Source: Actinomycetes bacterium
GTDB lineage: Bacteria > Actinomycetota > Acidimicrobiia > Acidimicrobiales > Acidimicrobiaceae
NCBI GenBank assembly: GCA_021823385.1
Contig: JAKAOC010000148.1
Location: forward strand, 1-6,331
Direction: 5' to 3'
DNA: 6,331 nt
The stretch's first letter is position 1. The number at the start of each line of letters is the position of its first letter. This document shows, in pieces, positions 1 through 5,119 of this stretch. A program made the position numbers and the translations under genes. The notes beneath the pieces were generated by a model. The model was not told where the DNA came from. It worked only from the letters and a program-made list of their open reading frames with translations, and ran no database searches.

Positions 1-369
1 GGCGTCGACGCGGGCGGAGAGCTCCTCGAGGGAGAAGGGCTTGGTTATGTAGTCGTCGCCTCCCAGCTTCAGGCCCGCCACCTTGTCCTCGGTGGTGTCC
101 TTGGCGGTCAAAAAGATTATCGGCGTTTCGTTGCGCTCCATTCGCAGGCGCCTTGCGACCTCGAAGCCGTCGAGGTCGGGCATCATCACGTCCAGCAGGA
201 TGATGTCAGGGCCGAAGCTCTTCACCTTCTCCAGGCCCTCGCGAGCACCCAGCGCCTTCTCGACCTTGTAGCCCTGGTAGGAGAAGGCCAGGGCTACCAG
301 CTCGGTTATGGATGCCTCGTCGTCGATGACCAGCACTCTCGGCATCGTGCCGTTGTCGTTGGCGGTCAT
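1..369 (-). CDS. OmpR-family response regulator, receiver domain (partial, runs off left edge)
   Basis: This is the first 123 residues of a two-component response regulator; the C-terminal part lies outside the window. The receiver hallmarks are all present: acidic pair D16/D17 after the first strand (VLVIDD), phospho-acceptor D60 in LLDVMMPDLDGFE, the switch threonine T88 in FLTAKD, and the conserved lysine K110 in DDYITKPFS. The run GLKLGGDDYITKPFSLEEL resembles actinobacterial PhoP/TrcR-type regulators, so an OmpR-type winged-helix DNA-binding domain is expected but not visible. The ATG at 369 was chosen because GGAG lies about 6 bases upstream; a second in-frame ATG at 345 has no better site and would still keep the whole fold. 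It follows the htrA gene on the same strand after 55 bases, so co-transcription is plausible. A TAGGAT hexamer at 409-404 could be an internal -10 box. The family is clear; the target genes and partner kinase cannot be seen. Confidence 0.93.
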   Translation of the reverse strand, partial: MTANDNGTMPRVLVIDDEASITELVALAFSYQGYKVEKALGAREGLEKVKSFGPDIILLDVMMPDLDGFEVARRLRMERNETPIIFLTAKDTTEDKVAGLKLGGDDYITKPFSLEELSARVDA

Positions 370-424
370 AGCTGCTCCAAGCGGATTACTCGTACTCACG
401 CAAATCCTACCCTTACGCCCGCGC

Positions 425-1828
425 TCACGCTGTGGGAGCGGCGCCCAGCACAACCATCGCGGAATTGGTGCCATTGGCATCGACCCATGTCACCTTGACC
501 GAGTCACCTGCGTGGTGAGCGTGGATCGCCGTCACCAGGGAACTCGCCGAGGTGATGCCGACTCCGCCGAGCTGGGTGATCACCGAGCCGGCGGTGATCC
601 CCGCGTTGCCGGCCGGGGATCCGGGCACCACTTCGTCAACCAGGGCACCCTGTAAAGAGGTGGGGAGGCCGAGCTGGGAGGCGATGGCCGAGGACATGTC
701 CTGCACCGCCACTCCGAGGTAGGCCTTGTTGCTGGTCACCGTGGTCGCCGTGCCACCGTTGGGGTGCGCTTCGATCTGCTTCACGACTTGCAGCACCGAG
801 TTGATGGCCTGGGCGAAGCCGATGTTCTGCGCCACCTCCGAGCTGGAGGTCGCCGCCACCGCGGTGTTCATGCCGATCACGTCACCGGCCGTGTTGACCA
901 GCGGTCCGCCGGAGTTGCCGGAGCTGATCGGAGCGTCGGTCTGGATCATGTTGGTGAGTGTGGTGGTCCCGGTCGAGACGGTACGAGCCGTCGCCGACAC
1001 GATTCCCTGGGTCACCGTGGGCAGGCCCTGGAGGTCCAGAGCATTGCCGATGGCGATCACGCTGTCGCCGACCTGGACTTTGGAGGAGTCGCCGAAGGTG
1101 ACGGTCGGAAGCTTGGGCGCGCCTTCGATCTGGATGACCGCCACATCATGGGCCGGGTCGGTTCCGAGCAGCTTGGCCGTGTAGCTCTTGGTCTGGCCAA
1201 GGAGCGTGACCTTGATGCTCGTGGCGCCGGCGATCACGTGGTTGTTGGTCAGGACCAGGCCACCCGAGGAGATGATCATCCCGGTGCCCGCCGCCTGGAA
1301 CTGGCTGTAGCCGCCAAAGAAGCCGTTGGACTGGTACCCCGTGGTGGAGATGTCGACCACAGCCGGTTCGACCTTGGCCAGGACGCCTTGGATGTTGGTC
1401 TGGGTCGCGCCACCGACCGAGGTGTCGGTTCCACCGGTGACCACCGGTGCCAGTGACGTGGTGGTGGGGGAGGAGCTTTGGGCAAGCTTGTACCCGCCGA
1501 AGCCGGCTGCTCCACCCACCACCGCCGCGACCACCGCCGCGGTCACCAGGAGTCTGGCGGCGCGGAAGTTGGTCGGCGTCTTGCCTGGTGCCACGTAAAG
1601 CGGCGTGGACGGTGGAGGCGTGAACGACGCGGCTGCGGTCTGTGCGGCCGTCCCAGCCGGGATCTCACTGGTTGCATTCTCGGCGGATGCCGCGCCCTCG
1701 GAGCTGCCCGCGCTTTCCACTTCCTGCGAGGGTATCTCCGCCGTGGGCCCGGTGGGCTGAACCGCACCGGAGATGTCCTCGGTGCGATCCTCTTCCTCGG
1801 GGATCCTGTTCTCGTCGTTGGGATTCAT
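425..1828 (-). CDS. htrA: Membrane-anchored HtrA/DegP-like serine protease with PDZ domain (S1C)
   Basis: A 467-residue HtrA-family protease that should degrade or refold damaged proteins outside the cytoplasmic membrane. In order it has a Glu/Pro/Ala/Ser-rich cytoplasmic tail (about 1-88), one transmembrane helix (about 90-113, LLVTAAVVAAVV then Gly/Ala), a Ser/Thr-rich linker, a trypsin-like domain (about 143-350) and a C-terminal PDZ domain (about 370-460, starting YLGVAV). The catalytic triad is intact: H197 in TNNHVI, D228 in AHDVAVI and S306 in GNSGGPL. The layout matches mycobacterial PepD/HtrA proteins. The ATG at 1828 is preferred because AGAGG sits about 7 bases upstream; an in-frame GTG at 1888 would add 20 residues but has no ribosome site. 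The response regulator gene follows on the same strand, which suggests envelope-stress control. In mycobacteria pepD lies downstream of mprA-mprB; here the protease comes first. Confidence 0.95.
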   Translation of the reverse strand: MNPNDENRIPEEEDRTEDISGAVQPTGPTAEIPSQEVESAGSSEGAASAENATSEIPAGTAAQTAAASFTPPPSTPLYVAPGKTPTNFRAARLLVTAAVVAAVVGGAAGFGGYKLAQSSSPTTTSLAPVVTGGTDTSVGGATQTNIQGVLAKVEPAVVDISTTGYQSNGFFGGYSQFQAAGTGMIISSGGLVLTNNHVIAGATSIKVTLLGQTKSYTAKLLGTDPAHDVAVIQIEGAPKLPTVTFGDSSKVQVGDSVIAIGNALDLQGLPTVTQGIVSATARTVSTGTTTLTNMIQTDAPISSGNSGGPLVNTAGDVIGMNTAVAATSSSEVAQNIGFAQAINSVLQVVKQIEAHPNGGTATTVTSNKAYLGVAVQDMSSAIASQLGLPTSLQGALVDEVVPGSPAGNAGITAGSVITQLGGVGITSASSLVTAIHAHHAGDSVKVTWVDANGTNSAMVVLGAAPTA

Positions 1829-1880
1829 GGTCAACCTCTTGTGCTTCCTGCCGGGTGTGTGGTCGATGCTTGGCTTGTAT

Positions 1881-1920
1881 TTCCCCACTATCGACGGGAA
1901 TTCTTTGAAATTTCTGAAAT
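1881..1920 (-). promoter_or_regulatory. Candidate htrA control region: dyad plus 9-base-period GAA repeat
   Basis: On the plus strand, TTCCC (1881-1885) and GGGAA (1896-1900) form an inverted repeat around a 10-base spacer. Next to it, GAA recurs at 1898, 1907 and 1916, exactly 9 bases apart, in the units GAATTCTTT, GAAATTTCT and GAAATAGCG; GAAATTTC (1907-1914) is itself a perfect palindrome. The block is strikingly AT-rich and lies 50-90 bases upstream of the htrA start. Tandem half-sites spaced near one helical turn are typical of OmpR-family regulator sites, so this may be where the neighbouring regulator binds. No clear -35/-10 pair was found, so the promoter itself is not placed. The regulatory role is inference. 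Confidence 0.3.
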
Positions 1921-1957
1921 AGCGCTAAAGGATTCCGCATAGGCGGCCGATACTTTT

Positions 1958-1998
1958 AGTGCGACCCAATGAGAGTTTCGGGGCCCCGCTCTCGCACT
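1958..1998. repeat. Nested inverted repeat upstream of htrA
   Basis: AGTGCGA (1958-1964) is matched by its exact reverse complement TCGCACT (1992-1998). Inside lie GAGAG (1971-1975) and CTCTC (1989-1993), flanking the perfect 10-base palindrome CGGGGCCCCG (1979-1988). The arms of the inner and outer repeats overlap at 1992-1993, so they are alternatives. There is no T-run after the structure on either strand, which argues against an intrinsic terminator. An operator or a structured leader element would fit; the role is unknown. Confidence 0.55.
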
Positions 1999-2070
1999 TG
2001 GATCTCACCGGATATGAAGGCCGAAGGGCTGGGACAAGGGCAGCGCTCGACGCGCCCGTTTTGGCGTTTC

Positions 2071-2097
2071 CTGAGTCATCCTCCCGGTGATACTCAG
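2071..2097. repeat. Bulged hairpin / dyad upstream of the four-Cys gene
   Basis: CTGAGT (2071-2076) pairs with ACTCAG (2092-2097), and ATC (2078-2080) pairs with GAT (2089-2091). This gives a 9-pair stem with one bulged C (2077) and an 8-base loop. It ends about 80 bases before the start of the plus-strand gene and about 20 bases before its possible -35 element. No T-run follows. It could be an operator for that gene or simply a chance structure. Confidence 0.45.
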
Positions 2098-2115
2098 CCC
2101 CTGTGAAATGCGCCA

Positions 2116-2145
2116 TCGAACAGGGCGCGCAAAGCCGACTAATCT
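2116..2145 (+). promoter_or_regulatory. Possible promoter of the four-Cys gene
   Basis: TCGAAC (2116-2121) and TAATCT (2140-2145) are separated by 18 bases. The -10-like hexamer fits the TAnnnT pattern, while the -35 match is poor. Transcription starting near 2152 would give a leader of roughly 25 bases that includes the GAGGAG ribosome site at 2166-2171. The call rests on this geometry only. Confidence 0.25.
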
Positions 2146-2177
2146 CAGCCACAAGCCTATCTATCGAGGAGTGGGTC

Positions 2178-2507
2178 GTGGCGATGCGTGAAGAGTGCAA
2201 GCATTTCCAGAGCCGGACCTACAACACCGGTGACGTGGCGCGGTTCTGCGTGCTCGACCTTGCCCCCGAGGCCCCCTGGCGCTGTCCGGCCGATTGCCCT
2301 CGTTACGAACGCCGCCTGGCCGACGTGGCCTGGAATCATGGCAGCCTCGTCTCGCCTCGTATCGCGGATCCGCCCGATGAGCCGGAGGGTGACATCTCCT
2401 TCCTGCTGGATCAGGCGGAGGACATCGTCAACGAAGCTGCGCCCGAAGTCATCCGCGATTTCGAATCCAAGCCCCGCCGCAAGGGTTTCTTCCGCCGCCA
2501 CGACTGA
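2178..2507 (+). CDS. Small four-cysteine protein of unknown function
   Basis: A protein of about 109 residues that I cannot assign to a named family. Its N-terminal half contains four cysteines, C7, C24, C36 and C40 (spacing C-x16-C-x11-C-x3-C), in the segments ECKHF, RFCVLDL and WRCPADCPRYE. These are the only cysteines and suggest a zinc or Fe-S site. The middle is Asp/Glu/Pro-rich, a predicted helix follows (ISFLLDQAEDIVNEAAPEVIRDF), and the tail is strongly basic (KPRRKGFFRRHD). There are no transmembrane segments or signal peptide. The GTG at 2178 was chosen because GAGGAG (2166-2171) lies 6 bases upstream; the ATG at 2184 is an alternative, and a GTG at 2103 would add 25 residues without a good ribosome site. 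It diverges from htrA and converges with the crotonase gene, so it appears to be transcribed alone. Metal binding is inference from the cysteine pattern. Confidence 0.8.
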   Translation: MAMREECKHFQSRTYNTGDVARFCVLDLAPEAPWRCPADCPRYERRLADVAWNHGSLVSPRIADPPDEPEGDISFLLDQAEDIVNEAAPEVIRDFESKPRRKGFFRRHD

Positions 2508-2520
2508 GTTCCCGGCGGGC

Positions 2521-2533
2521 GGCCTTCGAGGCC
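2521..2533. terminator. Weak hairpin in the convergent gap (possible terminator)
   Basis: GGCCT (2521-2525) and AGGCC (2529-2533) form a 5-pair stem with a 3-base loop in the 59-base gap between two converging genes, where transcription from both sides should stop. There is no T-run. A second small stem, GCGGC/GCCGC (2563-2577), overlaps the stop codon of the crotonase gene. Many high-GC terminators lack a T-tail, but the evidence is thin. Confidence 0.2.
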
Positions 2534-2566
2534 TTCACCGCGCACAACCTCGCCGACGGACCGCGG

Positions 2567-3376
2567 CTATTGGCCGCTGAAGCGCGGTTCTCGCTTTTCC
2601 AGGAACGCGGTGAACGCCTCCTGCAGGTCGGCGGAGCGAAGGAAGGCCGAGTTCCACAGCGCCACCCTATCGAGCTGTGTGGGTAGCTGGGCATCGTACA
2701 CGCCGCGCAGTATCTCCTTGGTGCCGTAGGTGGCCAACGGCGAGTTGGAGGCGATGCGCTCGGCTATGGCGACGGCGTCCGCCACCGCCGCATCACGGCT
2801 GGGGAGCACCCGGTTCACCAGGCCGATGCGTTCGGCCCTGGCGGTGTCGAAGTCCTCGGCGGTGAGGGCAAGCTCCATCAGGTGACCGCGCGGAACGATG
2901 CGGGGCAGGCGCTGGAGCGAACCGAGGTCCGCCACGATGGCGATGCGCCCTTCGCGAATCGAAAAGACGGTGCCCTCCGCGGCGATGCGAACGTCGCAGC
3001 AGGCGATCAGGTCGATGCCGCCACCGATGCAGTAGCCGTGCACGGCCGCGATGGTGGGCTGGGGGGCCTTGGCAAGAGCGTCGAAAGCTCGCTGCAGCTC
3101 CTTGACGTGGCGATAGGTGCCCATGGCCGTGGCGGCCGGCGATCCGGTGGAGCCGGTGAGGTTGGACTCCTTCAGGTCCAGGCCCACACTGAAGTGCGGC
3201 CCCTGGGCACTCACGACGATGGCGCGGACCTCGTCGTTGCCGGTGAGCTCGCGGACAGCTGATTCCAGGTCCGCGAAGAAGGCGGGGTTCATGGCGTTGA
3301 GCCTCTCCTCGCGGGCCAGCCGAAGGTGGCCGACGTGCGCTTCTATGGAGGTCTCGATGGTGGAGTATCTGGTCAC
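2567..3376 (-). CDS. Crotonase-family protein, ECH1-like (delta3,5-delta2,4-dienoyl-CoA isomerase type)
   Basis: A 269-residue enoyl-CoA hydratase/isomerase superfamily enzyme. The fold signatures are present: an N-terminal strand region with REERLNAMNP, the oxyanion-hole segment HFSVGLDLKE (61-70), and the second oxyanion and active-site segment GYCIGGGIDLIACCDVR (114-130). Instead of the two hydratase glutamates it carries D122, E142 (in REGR) and D150 (in VADLG). Their 20- and 8-residue spacing matches rat ECH1 D176, E196 and D204, where the last two move the proton in dienoyl-CoA isomerisation. The likely role is therefore oxidation of fatty acids with odd-position double bonds, though substrate use is inferred. 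The GTG at 3376 is the only reasonable start: it keeps the first strand, and longer versions would run into sufD on the other strand. It has no clear ribosome site and may be leaderless. It is transcribed away from sufD and is probably unrelated to it. Confidence 0.9.
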   Translation of the reverse strand: MTRYSTIETSIEAHVGHLRLAREERLNAMNPAFFADLESAVRELTGNDEVRAIVVSAQGPHFSVGLDLKESNLTGSTGSPAATAMGTYRHVKELQRAFDALAKAPQPTIAAVHGYCIGGGIDLIACCDVRIAAEGTVFSIREGRIAIVADLGSLQRLPRIVPRGHLMELALTAEDFDTARAERIGLVNRVLPSRDAAVADAVAIAERIASNSPLATYGTKEILRGVYDAQLPTQLDRVALWNSAFLRSADLQEAFTAFLEKREPRFSGQ

Positions 3377-3383
3377 GCTGCCG

Positions 3384-3389
3384 ATGTTA
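3384..3389 (-). promoter_or_regulatory. Possible -10 box for a leaderless crotonase transcript
   Basis: On the minus strand the hexamer TAACAT ends 7 bases before the GTG start at 3376. This is the spacing expected if transcription begins at the start codon, as in leaderless actinobacterial mRNAs. The absence of a Shine-Dalgarno sequence supports the idea. There is no good -35 match in the GC-rich sequence further upstream. Confidence 0.35.
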
Positions 3390-3464
3390 GCCCGCCGCCC
3401 CCGGTGCGCGCGGGCTCTCGGCCGGACCGCCGGCGGCGCTGGGGGGTCGATCCGGCAGGTGCAC

Positions 3465-3495
3465 TTGGCGGAGATTCCCACTATCGTGGTAGTGA
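3465..3495 (+). promoter_or_regulatory. Candidate suf promoter with dyad operator
   Basis: TTGGCG (3465-3470) and TAGTGA (3490-3495) could serve as -35 and -10, with a rather long 19-base spacer. The perfect inverted repeat CACTA-N6-TAGTG (3479-3494) overlaps the -10, a typical place for a repressor to block transcription. A start near 3502 would put the sufD start at 3546 downstream with a short leader. Known suf regulators (SufR, IscR, RirA types) bind dyads, but this one was not matched to a published consensus, so the regulator is unknown. Confidence 0.35.
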
Positions 3496-3545
3496 AAATT
3501 GCTCCGATCGATGACTTCGAGGTGGCGGTGAGCGCGGAAAAGGTC

Positions 3546-4805
3546 ATGGTGGGCTTCGAGCCCGCAGAGGCTCCGTATGTGGGGGCCGGCGAGCCGGAGT
3601 GGGTGCGCGAGCGCAGGCAGGCGGCGCATCTGCATCTTGGAAAGATCAGCTTTCCAAGCACCTCAGAGGAGATCTGGCGTTATTCGCGAGTGGAGGAGCT
3701 GCAGGACAAGTCCTACACCCTCGGCCAGGGCGAGCCGGCTCTGGAGACGCTCGACGCCCCGCCGCGGGAGGGACTGCCAGGGGGGCTCGTAGCCGATGCC
3801 GCTGCACTTATCCGCATCGGTCCCGGCTCCGCGCGGGTCCACTTCCGGGGCGCATCCGCGATCACCTTCGGCTCCTCGGCCTCCACGTCCGCATCGGACC
3901 GGCGAATCGAGCCCGGGCTGGACTTCTTCCGCCTCTTCTCGGAGGCATACTCGCCCGACCTCTACGTGCTCTCGGTCCCGCCGGGGGCCGACAGCGGATC
4001 CGTCGTGATCGTCTACGAACAGCCCGAAGAGGGCCTCACCTTCATGCCCCAGCTGTTGGTGGAAGTGGGCGAGGGTGCCCGGCTCAAGCTGGTGGAGTAC
4101 CTGGCGCCCGGTGCCTCGAGCACACTGGTGGCCCCGGCGACCGAGGTTCGCGCGGGAAAGCGCGCCAGGGTGGCCCATTACCAGACACAGGCGCTCGCCC
4201 CCGGAGCCTACGCCAGCGCGTTCGTCTCACACGTGCTTGGTGACGCCGCGGAGCTGGATTTCGGGGCCTTCGCCTTCGGTGGCCATTATGCGAGACTGCG
4301 GCTGGAGGCGCACCTGGCGGGGGAGGGGTCCCGAGCCGAGCTGCGTGCCGCGTATTTCGCCGACGGCGACCAGATGCTCGACTTCCGGACCCATCAGGAC
4401 CACCACAGCCCCGGCGCCTATTCGAACCTGCTCTTCAAGGGGGCCGTGGCCGGCACCTCGCACTCGGTCTATTCCGGCCTGGTGACCATCGAGGAGGGGG
4501 CCATCCGTTCGGATGCCTACCAGACAAACCGCAACCTTGTCCTTTCCGACGGTGCTCGGGCCGACTCCGTTCCCAACCTCGACATCCGCGAGAACAACGT
4601 ACGCTGCAGCCACGCCTCGGCGGTGGGGCCCATCGACGAAGAGCTTCTCTTCTATCTGGAGTCGAGAGGGATCACCCCCGCCGACGCCGAGCACATGGTC
4701 GTAAGGGGCTTCTTCCGCGAGGTGCTCGAAGGCATAGACGTGCCCGAGGTCGTGGGGCTGGTGCAGTCGCTGGTGGACGAGAGGCTTGGAGAGATGGCCG
4801 AATGA
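3546..4805 (+). CDS. sufD: Fe-S cluster assembly protein SufD
   Basis: A 419-residue SufD, the non-catalytic beta-helix subunit that pairs with SufB on the SufBC(D) scaffold in the cytoplasm. The N-terminus has the family entry motif EPEWVRERRQAA (16-27) and then EEIWRYSRV (41-49). A long beta-rich core follows, and the C-terminal signature includes LVLSDGARADSVPNLDIREN (331-350), NVRCSHASAVGPIDEELLFYLESRGI (351-376) and VRGFFREVLEGI. H356 occupies the place of E. coli SufD H360, which lies at the SufB-SufD interface where a nascent cluster forms; C354 sits two residues before it. It is called SufD rather than SufB because of the CSH motif and the VRGFF C-terminus. The length matches the family (E. 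coli SufD is 423 residues). The ATG at 3546 was chosen because the sequence before EPEW then has the usual SufD length, with GGA about 7 bases upstream. GTGs at 3528 (GAGG upstream) and 3492 are alternatives. No sufB precedes it. Confidence 0.94.
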   Translation: MVGFEPAEAPYVGAGEPEWVRERRQAAHLHLGKISFPSTSEEIWRYSRVEELQDKSYTLGQGEPALETLDAPPREGLPGGLVADAAALIRIGPGSARVHFRGASAITFGSSASTSASDRRIEPGLDFFRLFSEAYSPDLYVLSVPPGADSGSVVIVYEQPEEGLTFMPQLLVEVGEGARLKLVEYLAPGASSTLVAPATEVRAGKRARVAHYQTQALAPGAYASAFVSHVLGDAAELDFGAFAFGGHYARLRLEAHLAGEGSRAELRAAYFADGDQMLDFRTHQDHHSPGAYSNLLFKGAVAGTSHSVYSGLVTIEEGAIRSDAYQTNRNLVLSDGARADSVPNLDIRENNVRCSHASAVGPIDEELLFYLESRGITPADAEHMVVRGFFREVLEGIDVPEVVGLVQSLVDERLGEMAE

Positions 4806-5119
4806 CGAGCGAGCGGGTGGCAATAGGTTCCCTGGACGACTTTCCCCAGGGTGCGAAGCGGGTCGACGTCGGCGACCACCGGATAGCGGTGGTGCGCATC
4901 GGCGACGACTTCTACGCCTTGGGCGATCGCTGCTCGCACGCGGACTACTCACTCTCCGAGGGCGACGTCTACGAGGAGGACCTGGAGATCGAGTGCTGGA
5001 AGCACGGGAGCACCTTCTCGCTAAAGACGGGCCGTCCGACCACGCTGCCTGCGACGAGGCCCGTGCCGGTATACGAGATCGAGGTCGAGGACGACAAGGT
5101 TTGGTTGAAACTGCCATGA
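4802..5119 (+). CDS. Rieske-type [2Fe-2S] ferredoxin in the suf operon
   Basis: A 105-residue soluble Rieske protein of the NirD/bacterial ferredoxin kind. The cluster ligands are visible as C44-x-H46 (DRCSHADYSLSEG) and C65-x2-H68 (ECWKHGSTF), 18 residues apart, which is the full two-Cys, two-His set for a [2Fe-2S] centre. No transmembrane segment or second domain is present, so it probably acts in the cytoplasm as an electron carrier or as a Suf client. Its ATG overlaps the sufD stop (ATGA, 4802-4805), with GGAGAG at 4788-4793 eight bases upstream. Its own stop overlaps the sufC start in the same way, indicating translational coupling. The same gene sits between sufD and sufC in Streptomyces suf clusters. 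Its exact redox partner is not established by the sequence. Confidence 0.93.
   Translation: MTSERVAIGSLDDFPQGAKRVDVGDHRIAVVRIGDDFYALGDRCSHADYSLSEGDVYEEDLEIECWKHGSTFSLKTGRPTTLPATRPVPVYEIEVEDDKVWLKLP

Larger units (their letters stand above)
1829..2177. other. Divergent intergenic region between htrA and the four-Cys gene, rich in dyads
   Basis: About 350 bases with no convincing gene. The six-frame reading frames crossing it have no recognisable motifs, and no tRNA-like fold was seen. From left to right it holds the htrA leader, a dyad TTCCC-N10-GGGAA (1881-1900), an AT-rich block with GAA repeats (1898-1920), a long nested inverted repeat (1958-1998), a bulged hairpin (2071-2097) and a possible promoter for the plus-strand gene (2116-2145). 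It must carry the divergent promoters of the two flanking genes. Much of it is lower in GC than the genes on either side. Confidence 0.8.

Noticed and set aside
383..407. Inverted repeat GGATT-N15-AATCC between htrA and the response regulator
   Set aside because: Only five pairs with a wide loop; too weak to call a terminator or operator.
1925..2200. Minus-strand reading frame of 91 codons in the htrA/four-Cys intergenic region
   Set aside because: It has no recognisable motif, no good ribosome site, mixed composition, and overlaps the start of the four-Cys gene on the other strand.
2563..2577. GCGGC/GCCGC stem at the end of the crotonase gene
   Set aside because: Its loop contains the stop codon, it has no T-run, and short GC stems are common in this sequence.
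3427..3436. Perfect palindrome CCGCCGGCGG between the crotonase gene and sufD
   Set aside because: It is all G and C in a very GC-rich stretch, where such short palindromes are expected by chance.
3117..3545. N-terminal extension of the sufD frame upstream of 3546
   Set aside because: Most of it is antisense to the crotonase gene; SufD family length is already met from 3546, although short extensions to 3528 or 3492 remain possible.
3377..3661. N-terminal extension of the crotonase frame upstream of 3376
   Set aside because: The added residues are Arg/Pro/Ala-rich, match no crotonase domain and overlap the sufD coding region on the opposite strand.
4786..5115. N-terminal extension of the sufC frame
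   Set aside because: It overlaps the Rieske gene in another frame, is Arg/Gly-rich, and SufC proteins of about 250 residues begin just where the ATG at 5116 lies.
4227..5117. Long minus-strand frame (296 codons) opposite sufD and the Rieske gene
   Set aside because: It is Arg/Pro/Ser-rich, as expected for the antisense of GC-rich codons, and lies opposite genes with intact family motifs.
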